A DNA stretch of 64,000 bases, from contig JAJEGN010000011.1 of NCBI GenBank assembly GCA_022819855.1, positions 1-64,000 of the forward strand, in the 5' to 3' direction. Both the position numbers and the translations under genes were made by a program. Source of the DNA: Gammaproteobacteria bacterium (GTDB lineage Bacteria > Pseudomonadota > Gammaproteobacteria > Steroidobacterales > Rariloculaceae). Shown piece by piece: positions 1 through 7,260 of this stretch. How positions within the stretch are numbered: the stretch's first letter is position 1; each line of letters begins with the position of its first letter. The notes below the pieces were generated by a model, which saw only the letters and a list, made by a program, of their open reading frames with translations, was not told the origin of the DNA and made no database searches.

Positions 1-18
1 CGTTGGCCGCCGCCGCCC

Positions 19-41
19 CGCCAGGGGCTTCACCCCTGGCG
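19..41. terminator. Perfect hairpin, possible terminator of an upstream gene
   Basis: A 9-bp perfect inverted repeat (CGCCAGGGG at 19-27, CCCCTGGCG at 33-41) encloses the 5-base loop CTTCA. No T-run follows, so it is not a textbook intrinsic terminator. It could end a transcript entering from left of the window or be a repeat-type hairpin. Confidence 0.35.
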
Positions 42-222
42 TCCAGATCACGATCCCTCATCGAACAACTCCCTATACAAAAGGAGTCATCCAATCTCTG
101 TGGCTCCGCGAAAGGAAGGTGGGGTCGGCAAACCGCTTACATGACATCTCGTGCGACGCATGACCCGATCCGAAAACGTTATGGTGTCCCGGAGAGCCAA
201 GGCGCATGCAGTCGAACGAGCG

Positions 223-434
223 ATGAACGAGTGGCGGCAAACGATTACTGTAATTGGTACCGTTGTGCTTGCGCTCGCCACGCTGGCGACGCTGATGCAG
301 TTCGTGCATCCTGACCTACGGGCCGAACTCGTCGAAATTCGCGCGTAATTGGACAGCGTGGATCGCCGTATCGCCCGCATCGAGGCCATCTATTAGATAT
401 CGAGGTACCGCCTGATCGGCCGGACGGCGAGTAA
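223..434 (+). pseudogene. Decayed small membrane/coiled-coil protein
   Basis: The reading frame starts at ATG 223 (MNEWRQTITV) with one hydrophobic segment, then meets an in-frame TAA at 346-348. After the stop the same frame continues sensibly with LDSVDRRIARIE, and a one-base shift near 384 restores a plausible tail (GHLLDIEVPPDRPDGE) ending at TAA 432-434. This is the architecture of the intact minus-strand gene at 651-866: short N-terminus, one transmembrane helix, a D-x-R-I-x-R-I-E coiled coil and an acidic Pro-rich tail. I read it as a copy inactivated by one nonsense mutation and one frameshift. The original function is unknown. An alternative is a short functional 41-residue membrane peptide ending at 348. 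Confidence 0.5.
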
Positions 435-650
435 CCTCCACGATCGACCGGTTCCAGAACGCTCCGAGCAAGCCAAGCTCGTTGCCAACGTCAATGCCCT
501 GCGCGCTGCAGCCGACACGGCGGATGCCCGTGACGAGGTGCGGGGCGAGCCGGCGGAGGTTGGTTAGGATTTGTTGTGCTTGCGGGTGCGCTCGTCGTGG
601 CGTCAGGCAAGCGCGTGGTCCCGCTGGGCGCGATTCGGTGGACGGCTTCT

Positions 651-866
651 CTATGGCCCGCCATCGTCGGGCTCAGGCTCTCGACCTTCGCGTATGGCCA
701 AGCGGCCCTCGATGTATGAGGTTCGCTGGGACAGGGCGAAAAGTTCGGTCTCGATTCTGTTGAGCCTCGCGTCGATGGAATCGAACCGGGAGTCCATCAT
801 GGCGAACAGCGCGACCAGCAGGGCGACCAAGGCGATGATGGCGGTCCAGAACTCTCCTCGGCTCAT
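651..866 (-). CDS. Small single-pass membrane protein with C-terminal coiled coil
   Basis: This 71-residue protein begins MSRGEFWTAI, has one hydrophobic helix at about residues 7-24, and then a heptad-like region (DSRFDSIDARLNRIETELFA) followed by an acidic Pro/Gly tail. Small proteins of this shape, one membrane anchor plus a short coiled coil, are common in bacterial genomes, often near toxin-antitoxin or mobile regions, and have no agreed function. A decayed copy lies on the opposite strand at 223-434. The genes around it are remnants, so it sits in a degenerating patch. No promoter was clear. It is probably a real gene because the structure is coherent and a homologous copy is present. 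Confidence 0.55.
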   Translation of the reverse strand: MSRGEFWTAIIALVALLVALFAMMDSRFDSIDARLNRIETELFALSQRTSYIEGRLAIREGREPEPDDGGP

Positions 867-1062
867 CCGGCGTGATCCAGCATGCGTGACGTCGTCAGTC
901 TAGTGGGCGAGACAGGCGTTTTCCAGCAGAATATCTCCAGCATTGGTGCACTTTCCAGTGATGCAATCCCGGTTCTTTTCTCGATTTTCGCTGTAGAGTT
1001 CGCGATGCTGCCGGTATGCTGGCCATCGCTTCCGTTGGCCATGTCCTCCGGTCCAAGCGGGC

Positions 1063-1187
1063 CGGCCGTCAACGGACGTGCCTGCGCGCTGGTAACCCAC
1101 AATGTGCGAGACTTCACCGGGAGCGCACGAAGGTTCGGGTTGCAGGTCTAACGGCCAGGCAAACCGTTGCAGGAGTTGCGATCATGA
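1063..1187 (+). pseudogene. C-terminal remnant of a PIN-domain toxin
   Basis: In this frame the sequence reads AVNGRACALVTHNVRDF, then GSARRFGLQV, which matches the last part of the PIN-family toxin fold (the L-V-T-H-N-x-R-D-F strand followed by the F-G-x-x-V strand). An in-frame TAA at 1149-1151 interrupts it; beyond the stop the frame continues RPGKPLQELRS to a TGA at 1185-1187. That TGA overlaps the ATG of the next gene, as expected of an intact toxin-antitoxin operon. Nothing upstream of about 1063 resembles the N-terminal catalytic half of PIN. The toxin is therefore truncated at the 5' end and also carries a stop, and is not expected to work. Confidence 0.6.
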
Positions 1188-1429
1188 ACAGGGCAGCCTA
1201 CTCGCTGAAACTTCCGTTATCGGTCAAGGCCGCCGCGACGCGTCTGGCCAGGGAAGACGGCGTTTCCCCCGATCAGTGGATATGTTTGGCGCTTGCGGAA
1301 AAGATCGCGCTGGTCGAAACGGCGTCGGACTTCCCGAGACGTCGGTCAGGCGCAGTCCGGCCCGGGGACATGCTGCCGTATCTCGACGATGCGAGGTGCA
1401 ACATGCCAGTGTCGGGCGATGAGTATTGA
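1184..1429 (+). CDS. HicB/Arc-type antitoxin-like protein, orphaned from its toxin
   Basis: This 81-residue protein begins MNRAAYSLKLPLSVKAAATR, followed by LAREDGVSPDQWICLALAEKI. That is the ribbon-helix-helix pattern of a beta strand (x-L-x-L-P) and two helices with the G-V-S-x-x-Q-W turn, usual in antitoxins paired with PIN toxins. An AGGAG ribosome site at 1171-1175 lies 8 bases upstream of ATG 1184, and the start overlaps the stop of the PIN remnant, so the two once formed a coupled operon. The toxin is broken, so this antitoxin may now act as an autonomous DNA-binding protein or be drifting. The C-terminal 35 residues (after KIALVETA) fit the toxin-wrapping tail of such antitoxins. Confidence 0.6.
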   Translation: MNRAAYSLKLPLSVKAAATRLAREDGVSPDQWICLALAEKIALVETASDFPRRRSGAVRPGDMLPYLDDARCNMPVSGDEY

Positions 1430-2285
1430 TGAGCGGCTGACCCGGGTAAGCCCGGTCGTCGTGATCGGCATGCACCGCTCCGGCACGCGGCTGGCCGCGC
1501 AGATTCTCGAGCGGCTCGGTGTCTTCATGGGCGCCGATCAGCAGGGCGACTCCGAATCGGTCACGTTCATGCTGATCAACGAGGGAATCCTGCACCAGTG
1601 CAGTGCGTTCTGGTCCGAGCCGATGTCGGCACATTTCGCGCTGTCCCAGCCTGAAATCGCGGAAGACCTTGCTGCGAGCACGCGTCAGACGCTCACGGCG
1701 CGGTTTGGCGCTTTCGTTGGCCAGTCGGGTTGGCGTCCGGCATCGAAGCCGGAGGAATCCCGGCCGTTCGGCTGGAAAGACCCGCGCAACACCTTCACCT
1801 TGCCGGTCTGGAAACAGATCTTTCCGCACCTGCGTGTCCTGCACATCGTCCGGCACGGCGTCGATGTGGCCGCGAGTCTTGCGCGACGGCACGCTGCGGC
1901 GTTGCGCGAAGCCACCGGCGAGCCGGTCCCCGGGGCGCTGACGGTGATTCGGGATCACGCCCTCGGCGTGCTGTCCTCGCGCCGTGGCTGGACGCTCGCC
2001 GAGGCCCTGACGATGTGGGAACAGTACGTCGAAAAAGCTCGCATCGAAATGGCGGACCTCAAGGATCGGTCGCTCGAAATCCGTTTCGAGGATCTGCTTG
2101 AACGTCCAGCCGAGGTTATCCCCACTGTCGCGAGGTTTTGCGGCGTTGCTGACTCTGCCGCCGATCCCGCCGCGTACGAAGACCTCGAAGCTGGCCGCGC
2201 CTACGCTTTCAGGAGAGATTCCGAACTCGTCGCCTTCGCCGAAACCGCCCACGATGCGCTCGAACGCTTCGGCTATGGACAGTAG
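1419..2285 (+). CDS. Sulfotransferase family protein
   Basis: This 288-residue protein is predicted to transfer sulfate from PAPS to a hydroxyl or amine acceptor. The 5'-phosphosulfate loop is at residues 17-24 (GMHRSGTR), followed by a hydrophobic helix, and the 3'-phosphate-binding region is HIVRHGVDVAASL at about 143-155, preceded by GWKDPRNT. There is no signal peptide, so it should act in the cytosol. The ATG at 1419 is preferred because it places the P-loop close to the N-terminus; it overlaps the preceding antitoxin by 11 bases. Similar open-form sulfotransferases occur beside glycosyltransferase and polysaccharide genes, which fits the downstream OGT and rmlBC genes. The acceptor cannot be predicted; glycans or small metabolites are equally possible. 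Confidence 0.8.
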   Translation: MSIDERLTRVSPVVVIGMHRSGTRLAAQILERLGVFMGADQQGDSESVTFMLINEGILHQCSAFWSEPMSAHFALSQPEIAEDLAASTRQTLTARFGAFVGQSGWRPASKPEESRPFGWKDPRNTFTLPVWKQIFPHLRVLHIVRHGVDVAASLARRHAAALREATGEPVPGALTVIRDHALGVLSSRRGWTLAEALTMWEQYVEKARIEMADLKDRSLEIRFEDLLERPAEVIPTVARFCGVADSAADPAAYEDLEAGRAYAFRRDSELVAFAETAHDALERFGYGQ

Positions 2286-2316
2286 CGGTGAATCATTCGG
2301 GTATGGGGTGTTGGAC

Positions 2317-2402
2317 TCAGGTCGACCTGATGGGATTGTCCGGGGATGTCGCTCACACGAATCCGCATACGTGCGGGTGCGGTCCCGATCGGATGCTATA
2401 GT
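2317..2402 (+). promoter_or_regulatory. Palindrome and extended -10 upstream of the 2465 gene
   Basis: A 14-bp perfect palindrome TCAGGTCGACCTGA lies at 2317-2330. At 2394-2402 TGCTATAGT reads as an extended -10 element (TG-n-TATAGT), about 63 bases before the start codon of the next gene. No convincing -35 hexamer is seen, which is acceptable for an extended -10 promoter. The palindrome would sit near -80 and could bind a regulator. Confidence 0.35.
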
Positions 2403-2464
2403 CTGACCGGTCGGCCGCCGTTGAGGTCCAGGATTGGCCGTCGAGGCGCTGGTCGGAGGCGCCG

Positions 2465-3751
2465 TTGCGGATGACGTCACTGAAATTGCATCAAAACCTG
2501 AAGGCGACGGTCGGCGTGGCCGTCGCGGTCGCGCTGGTCGCAGTTGTCTGTGTCCCGACCGCAGCATTTCCGCAGGGGGTATCGGAAGTCGATCCGGCGA
2601 GTTCCTTACTGGATGCCGACACCCGGTTGGCTGGCGGGCAGTCGCCAGCCGACGATGATTCCACCGACCCTGTCAGTTCGTTGATGTCCATTGCGCTTCG
2701 CCTGGAGGCGGACGGCGATCACAATCTCGCGATCGCCGTCATCGAAGACGCGTTGGAAGTCGTCCGCCCGACTTACGGACTCCACTCGCTCGAGCAGGCG
2801 CCCCTGCTCCAGCGCCTGATCGTCAACGAGGAAGCGAGGGGCAACTTCGGCCAGGCCTGGAACCTGGAGCAGCAGTTGCTCGATCTCGTGAGGCGTCATC
2901 CCAACGACGTGAGAGCGATACCGATTCTGCGTGCGACTGCCGCCAGGCGGGAAGACATCCTCGCACGCTACGTCAGCGGCGGCTTTCCGGAACAAATCAT
3001 CCTCGGTTGCTATTACTCCCCGCGGTGGGGGAGGACTCGCGGCGGGAGCAACTGCCGCTCCGGAAGCCGCAGTGTCGTGGTTTCCACCCTTCTCGGGGAG
3101 TCCCGGCGCTACTACAACGACGCGATAGGAATAATTCTCAACCAGGGAATAGAGTACGTCGATGAGCTTCGCGAGATCGATCTGGCGCTCGCCCGTACAA
3201 GTTACCGCTACGCTCACTTCCTGAGTTCCTATGACGTCGGCAGACGCAGCCTCTTGAGACTCGCGGCACTTGACCGGATGAACTCCGAACCGCTGCTGAC
3301 CCGCACGGCGTCACTGACCTACTTGATCGATTGGGACCTTCTGTTTGTCGATGGCGCCACGCGCAAGAGCCGCGAGGAGCGTACCGATACCGTTGTTGCA
3401 CGCTACGAGGGAACCTACGAGCGGCTCAGGAGCGATGGAGCGCCGCAGGCATCGATCGACTCGCTGTTTGCGCCGGAAATTCCCGTCGTGTTGCCAGCGT
3501 TCCTGCCCAATCCGCTGGCGACGATGGCGAGCCCGGGAGCGTCGCCGAGGTATATCGATGTCTCATTCGTGGTGACCCGGTTCGGAAACGGCGATCGGAT
3601 CGAGGTGCTCGATACGACTTCCAACGCGACGGACGCTGAGAAGGACACGCTCATCGATCTGATCGAGAGCAGCAGGTTCCGACCCAGAGCGACGAACGGC
3701 CGGTTCGTCGACACGGCGCCGATCGTCGTGCGCTACCACCTGAACCGCTGA
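2465..3751 (+). CDS. Secreted protein with tetratricopeptide-like helices and TonB-like C-terminus
   Basis: This 428-residue protein has an N-terminal signal segment (hydrophobic run VGVAVAVALVAVVCV, then PTAAFPQG). The middle is helical with repeat-like segments that resemble degenerate tetratricopeptide repeats (ALRLEADGDHNLAIAVIEDAL and later pairs). The last 75 residues (VVTRFGNGDRIEVLDTTSNA, then FRPRATNGRFVDTAPIVVRY) resemble the C-terminal beta domain of TonB-like proteins, where an x-F-R-P-x-x-x-G-x-x-V pattern is typical. TTG 2465 lies 5 bases after a GGAGG; the in-frame ATG at 2471 is an equally possible start. Role unknown; it probably acts in the periplasm. It ends convergently against the OGT gene. 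Confidence 0.65.
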   Translation: MRMTSLKLHQNLKATVGVAVAVALVAVVCVPTAAFPQGVSEVDPASSLLDADTRLAGGQSPADDDSTDPVSSLMSIALRLEADGDHNLAIAVIEDALEVVRPTYGLHSLEQAPLLQRLIVNEEARGNFGQAWNLEQQLLDLVRRHPNDVRAIPILRATAARREDILARYVSGGFPEQIILGCYYSPRWGRTRGGSNCRSGSRSVVVSTLLGESRRYYNDAIGIILNQGIEYVDELREIDLALARTSYRYAHFLSSYDVGRRSLLRLAALDRMNSEPLLTRTASLTYLIDWDLLFVDGATRKSREERTDTVVARYEGTYERLRSDGAPQASIDSLFAPEIPVVLPAFLPNPLATMASPGASPRYIDVSFVVTRFGNGDRIEVLDTTSNATDAEKDTLIDLIESSRFRPRATNGRFVDTAPIVVRYHLNR

Positions 3752-3753
3752 CG

Positions 3754-3770
3754 CGACTCTCCGGGAGTCG
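3754..3770. terminator. Weak hairpin between convergent genes
   Basis: CGACTC at 3754-3759 pairs with GAGTCG at 3765-3770 around a 5-base loop, in the 25-base gap between the stop codons of convergent genes at 3751 and 3777. There is no T-run, so bidirectional termination is only a suggestion. Confidence 0.3.
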
Positions 3771-3776
3771 TCCTGG

Positions 3777-5537
3777 TCAGCCGTTCTCACACCATTTGCG
3801 CCACATTTCCCTGAACGCGGCCTCGACCCCGCGCGCGAATCGCGCCGAGTCCATCACGGCAGAGCCTTCGAGACGGCTACGCAATTCGCGCCGCAGCGCC
3901 GCGAGCCGTTTTCCATCCCCGATCAGACTCGCCGCCAGATCGAGATACTGCTCCTCGTTCCGGCATACGAGATCGTCCAGCCCGATGTTGCTCAGGATGC
4001 TCGAACCGCCGCGCGACACGGCCGTGCGGCCCGCGAGCGTGACGACCGGCGCGCCCATCCAGAGCGCGTCGCATGTTGTCGTCCCGCCTCCGAAAGGTAT
4101 CGGGTCGAGCGCCACGTCAATGTCGCGGTAGGTCTCCAGATAGTCCTCGAAAGGCTGCCGACCGACGAACGCCACGCGCGACTCCGCCACGTTTGCGCGC
4201 TGCATGAATCTGCGCACACGTTCGCGATGCTGTTCGGAGCGCGCGTAGAGCAGCAATCGGGATTCAGGCACGCGCTGGAGCAACTTCATCCAGAGTTCGA
4301 GCGTCGGGTCGGTGACCTTGGCGAAATTGTTCAGGCAGCCGAATGTCGGCGGTCCGGTCCGCCGCTCGCTTGACGGCAGACGGTCAGCCGGCAGCGGCGG
4401 TCGGGAATAGCACCAGTAACAGTCGGGCAAACGGATGGAACGCTCGGAGTAGTGGCTCGTGTCTTCCTCGGGTGGATCGAGAAACCGGTCGGTCAAGCGG
4501 TAATCGATCGCGTCGACGCCGGTCGTGCTGCAGTAGGCGAGGTAAGTGAGCTGTACCGGCGCGGGCTTGCGCGCGAAGACCAGCAGTCGGTTGCGTCCGG
4601 AATGCGCCGTGAGGTCGACGAGGATGTCGATGCCGTCCGTGCGGATCCTGTCCGCCACCAGTTCGTCGGTGAGGTCCGCAATGTCGCGCCATTGGTCGAC
4701 ATGCTTTCGGATCAGCTTCGTGACTTCGTCCTGCCGTGCGATGTCGTGGTATGCGAACATTTCGAACTGCTCCCGGTCATGGTTCTCGAGCAAAGGCAGG
4801 ATGAAGCGGGCCACGGGATGTTCGCGAAAGTCCGGCGACATGTAAGCGATGCGCAGACGTCGTTCGGGCTTCGGATCGTTCTTGTGCGGATGTTGTGCGG
4901 CCGCCAGCGGTACCGCGTGCCGCTCGGCCCACTGCCTGTGCTCGTGCGCGATGTCGGCAGGCGAATAGTCCGGATGGTAGTGCAGCGTCAGCAGCAGATT
5001 GCTATGCAGCACGGACAGGTCCGGGCGCAGTTCGGTCGCCCGCAGATAGGCAGCGATCGCCCCGTCAAGCTCACCCCGATCCTTGAGCACATTGCCGAGA
5101 TTGATCTGCGGTTCCGCATACTGCGAATTGAGTTTAATCGCCCTGCGATAGTGTGTTTCGGCATCGGCCAACCGTTCCTGTCTTTCGAGGAGCCGCCCCA
5201 GATTGTTTACCGGTTCGGCGTCGAGCGGATCGAGCTCGATGGCGGCTTCGTAGGCGCGTGCGGCGTCTTCGATGCGTCCCAATCGCTCGAGAACCTGGCC
5301 CAGATTGTTGCGGTAGACCGCACCGTCCGGTCGAAGCGCCACGGCGCGCTGTATCAGTTCGAGCGCCGGCTCGGGGTTGCCCGTCTGTAGCGCAAGGACG
5401 CCAAGCAGGTGCAGGGAATCGGCATGCCCCGGCTGGACGTGAAGAATCTCGCGGTAACCGCGTTCTGCTTCGGCAAGTCGGCCGGATTGATGGTGCCTCA
5501 ACGCGAGCGCAAAGGTCTCATCGACGTTCAGCGGCAT
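3777..5537 (-). CDS. TPR-containing O-GlcNAc transferase-like glycosyltransferase (GT41)
   Basis: This 586-residue protein has about five tetratricopeptide repeats in the first 190 residues (LLGVLALQTGNPEPALELIQ, AARAYEAAIELDPLDAEPVN and so on), then a GT-B catalytic region typical of OGT/SPINDLY proteins from about residue 215. Key segments are RIAYMSPDFREHPVARF, the nucleotide-binding stretch LWMKLLQRVPESRLLLYA, and DVALDPIPFGGGTTTCDALW followed by GAPVVTLAGRTAVSRGGSSI. These enzymes move a sugar, often GlcNAc from its UDP form, onto Ser/Thr of target proteins; in bacteria they often modify surface or secreted proteins. No signal peptide is present, so it is cytosolic. It is divergent from rmlB, with a shared 77-base regulatory gap. 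Confidence 0.87.
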   Translation of the reverse strand: MPLNVDETFALALRHHQSGRLAEAERGYREILHVQPGHADSLHLLGVLALQTGNPEPALELIQRAVALRPDGAVYRNNLGQVLERLGRIEDAARAYEAAIELDPLDAEPVNNLGRLLERQERLADAETHYRRAIKLNSQYAEPQINLGNVLKDRGELDGAIAAYLRATELRPDLSVLHSNLLLTLHYHPDYSPADIAHEHRQWAERHAVPLAAAQHPHKNDPKPERRLRIAYMSPDFREHPVARFILPLLENHDREQFEMFAYHDIARQDEVTKLIRKHVDQWRDIADLTDELVADRIRTDGIDILVDLTAHSGRNRLLVFARKPAPVQLTYLAYCSTTGVDAIDYRLTDRFLDPPEEDTSHYSERSIRLPDCYWCYSRPPLPADRLPSSERRTGPPTFGCLNNFAKVTDPTLELWMKLLQRVPESRLLLYARSEQHRERVRRFMQRANVAESRVAFVGRQPFEDYLETYRDIDVALDPIPFGGGTTTCDALWMGAPVVTLAGRTAVSRGGSSILSNIGLDDLVCRNEEQYLDLAASLIGDGKRLAALRRELRSRLEGSAVMDSARFARGVEAAFREMWRKWCENG

Positions 5538-5578
5538 GACCCTTCGGGACGTCGCGTGAGAGGCTTTGTGTTGGCGCG

Positions 5579-5609
5579 TATCATTGCCGGACTCGAACGA
5601 GCGATGATA
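5579..5609. promoter_or_regulatory. Inverted repeat between divergent OGT and rmlB genes
   Basis: TATCATTGC at 5579-5587 and GCGATGATA at 5601-5609 are inverted repeats matching at 8 of 9 positions, separated by 13 bases. They occupy the middle of the 77-base divergent gap, so a regulator bound here could control both genes. No recognised regulator family is implied. Confidence 0.3.
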
Positions 5610-5614
5610 TTCGA

Positions 5615-6667
5615 ATGGGCAATCTCCTGGTAACGGGCGGTGCGGGCTTCGTCGGCTCCGCCCTCGTTCGGCAACTGATCGGCGAGACGGATTGGACCGT
5701 GGTCAACGTCGATTCGTTGACGTATGCGGGAAGCCTCGAATCGCTGGAGGGTCTGCGCAATCACTCCCGCCACGTCTTCGAACGCGTCGATGTCCGTGAC
5801 TTCGGGGAGTTAAAGCGGCTGTTCCGGGACTATCGCCCGGATTCCGTCTTGCATCTTGCCGCCGAGACCCACGTTGACCGTTCGATCGCCGACCCGGCCC
5901 CGTTTATCGAGACCAACGTCGTCGGAACCGCCAATCTGCTCGGGGCGGCCCTGGCTTACTGGAATATGCTTGATTCCCGGGCGCAGAGCAGGTTTCGCCT
6001 GCTCCACGTTTCGACGGACGAAGTCTACGGGGACCTCGGAGCGGACGACCCGCCGTTCAGCGAAACCACGCCCTGCGCCCCGAATTCGCCGTACGCGGCC
6101 AGCAAGGCTGCCGCGGATCATCTCGTACGGGCCTGGCATCGCACTTACGGCTTACCCGTGCTCATTACGCGTTGCTGCAACAACTACGGACCCTGGCAGG
6201 TCCCGGAAAAGTTGATTCCGCTGATGGTTGCGAATGCTGTGAGTGGAAGCTCGCTGCCCGTCTACGGGACGGGCGCCAACGTCCGCGAGTGGGTCCACGT
6301 CGACGATCACTGCCGGGCGCTGCGCCGCGTGCTCGAAGCCGGACGACCGGGCCGCATCTATAATGTTGGCGGCCAGGCGGAGCTGACGAACCTTGCGATC
6401 GTCGAAGCGATCTGCGCGATTCTCGACCGTCAGTTGCCACGCGCGAAGGGTTCCTATGCCGAGTTCGTGCAGTTCGTCGCCGACCGCCCGGGCCATGATC
6501 GGCGCTACGCTGTCGACGACGCGCGCATCCGCGACGAACTCGGTTGGCAGCATCTCGAACAGTTTGACGTGGCGCTCGAAGAGACCGTGCAGTGGTACCT
6601 CGCGCATCCGCAGTGGCTTGAGCCCGCCGCTCGACTGAAGGTCGCGAGCTACGCTGGTGAGCGATGA
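5615..6667 (+). CDS. rmlB: dTDP-glucose 4,6-dehydratase
   Basis: This 350-residue extended short-chain dehydrogenase converts dTDP-glucose to dTDP-4-keto-6-deoxyglucose. The NAD-binding loop is GGAGFVG at residues 8-14, AAETHVDRS is at 82-90, the STDEVYG signature is at 133-139 and the catalytic Y-x-x-x-K is YAASK at 160-164. CCNNYGPWQVPEKLIPL follows, as in the RmlB/RfbB family, and length is normal. The stop overlaps the start of rmlC (ATGA at 6664-6667), so the two are translationally coupled. The usual partners rmlA and rmlD are not in the window, so the product may be dTDP-rhamnose made with distant genes, or another deoxysugar used by the adjacent glycosylation genes. Confidence 0.93.
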   Translation: MGNLLVTGGAGFVGSALVRQLIGETDWTVVNVDSLTYAGSLESLEGLRNHSRHVFERVDVRDFGELKRLFRDYRPDSVLHLAAETHVDRSIADPAPFIETNVVGTANLLGAALAYWNMLDSRAQSRFRLLHVSTDEVYGDLGADDPPFSETTPCAPNSPYAASKAAADHLVRAWHRTYGLPVLITRCCNNYGPWQVPEKLIPLMVANAVSGSSLPVYGTGANVREWVHVDDHCRALRRVLEAGRPGRIYNVGGQAELTNLAIVEAICAILDRQLPRAKGSYAEFVQFVADRPGHDRRYAVDDARIRDELGWQHLEQFDVALEETVQWYLAHPQWLEPAARLKVASYAGER

Positions 6668-7206
6668 AGGCCATCCCCACGAGTATTCCCGATGTCCTGT
6701 TGGTGGAGCCCGAGATCATCGGCGATGAGCGGGGGTTCTTCATGGAGACCTGGCGCCGCGGCGGACTGGCTGAACACGGAGTCGAGGTCGACTTCGTGCA
6801 GGACAATTTCAGTCGCTCGCTGACCGGCACATTGCGCGGCCTGCACTACCAGCTCCGCCGGCCCCAGGGAAAGCTCGTCAGAGTCACGCGCGGAGCGATC
6901 TTCGACGTGGCCGTGGATCTGCGCAGGAGCTCGCCAAGCTTCGGACAGTGGGTTGGGCAGCGTCTGTCAGCGGACGAGAAGCGGGCGCTCTGGATACCGC
7001 CCGGGTTCTGCCACGGGTTCTACGTCACCTCGGGTCCGGCTGACGTCCAGTACAAGTGCACGGAGTTCTACGCGCCGGAAGACGATCGCTGCATTCTCTG
7101 GAAAGATACCGAATTGGCGATCGACTGGCCGTTGGCCCGCACTCCGCTGGTTTCGGAAAGGGACCGTCAGGCGATGCCGTTTGCTGACGCCGAATACTAT
7201 CCGTGA
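6664..7206 (+). CDS. rmlC: dTDP-4-dehydrorhamnose 3,5-epimerase
   Basis: This 180-residue cupin-fold epimerase acts on dTDP-4-keto-6-deoxyglucose at C3 and C5. Family landmarks are DERGFFMETW near residues 21-30, DNFSRSLTGTLRGLHYQ with the catalytic base His61, KLVRVTRGAIFDVAVDLR, the PPGFCHGFYVTS metal-like turn and the aromatic run YKCTEFY near 130-136. Length matches the family. It begins inside the stop of rmlB, so the two genes form one operon. It is followed by convergent transcription at 7261 with no obvious terminator in the 54-base gap. A 3- or 5-only epimerase for a different sugar cannot be excluded, but motifs fit RmlC best. Confidence 0.92.
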   Translation: MKAIPTSIPDVLLVEPEIIGDERGFFMETWRRGGLAEHGVEVDFVQDNFSRSLTGTLRGLHYQLRRPQGKLVRVTRGAIFDVAVDLRRSSPSFGQWVGQRLSADEKRALWIPPGFCHGFYVTSGPADVQYKCTEFYAPEDDRCILWKDTELAIDWPLARTPLVSERDRQAMPFADAEYYP

Positions 7207-7260
7207 AACGGTAACGGCGAAGGTTGCTTCCCTCCAGGTGCTGCGAACCGAGTTGGGTCG

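Noticed and set aside
397..567. Open stretch reading ERSEQAKLVANVNALRAAAD on the plus strand.
   Set aside because: It looks protein-like but has no start codon or ribosome site, and overlaps the tail of the decayed small gene. It may be a fragment of an unknown antitoxin-like gene; I could not match it to any family.
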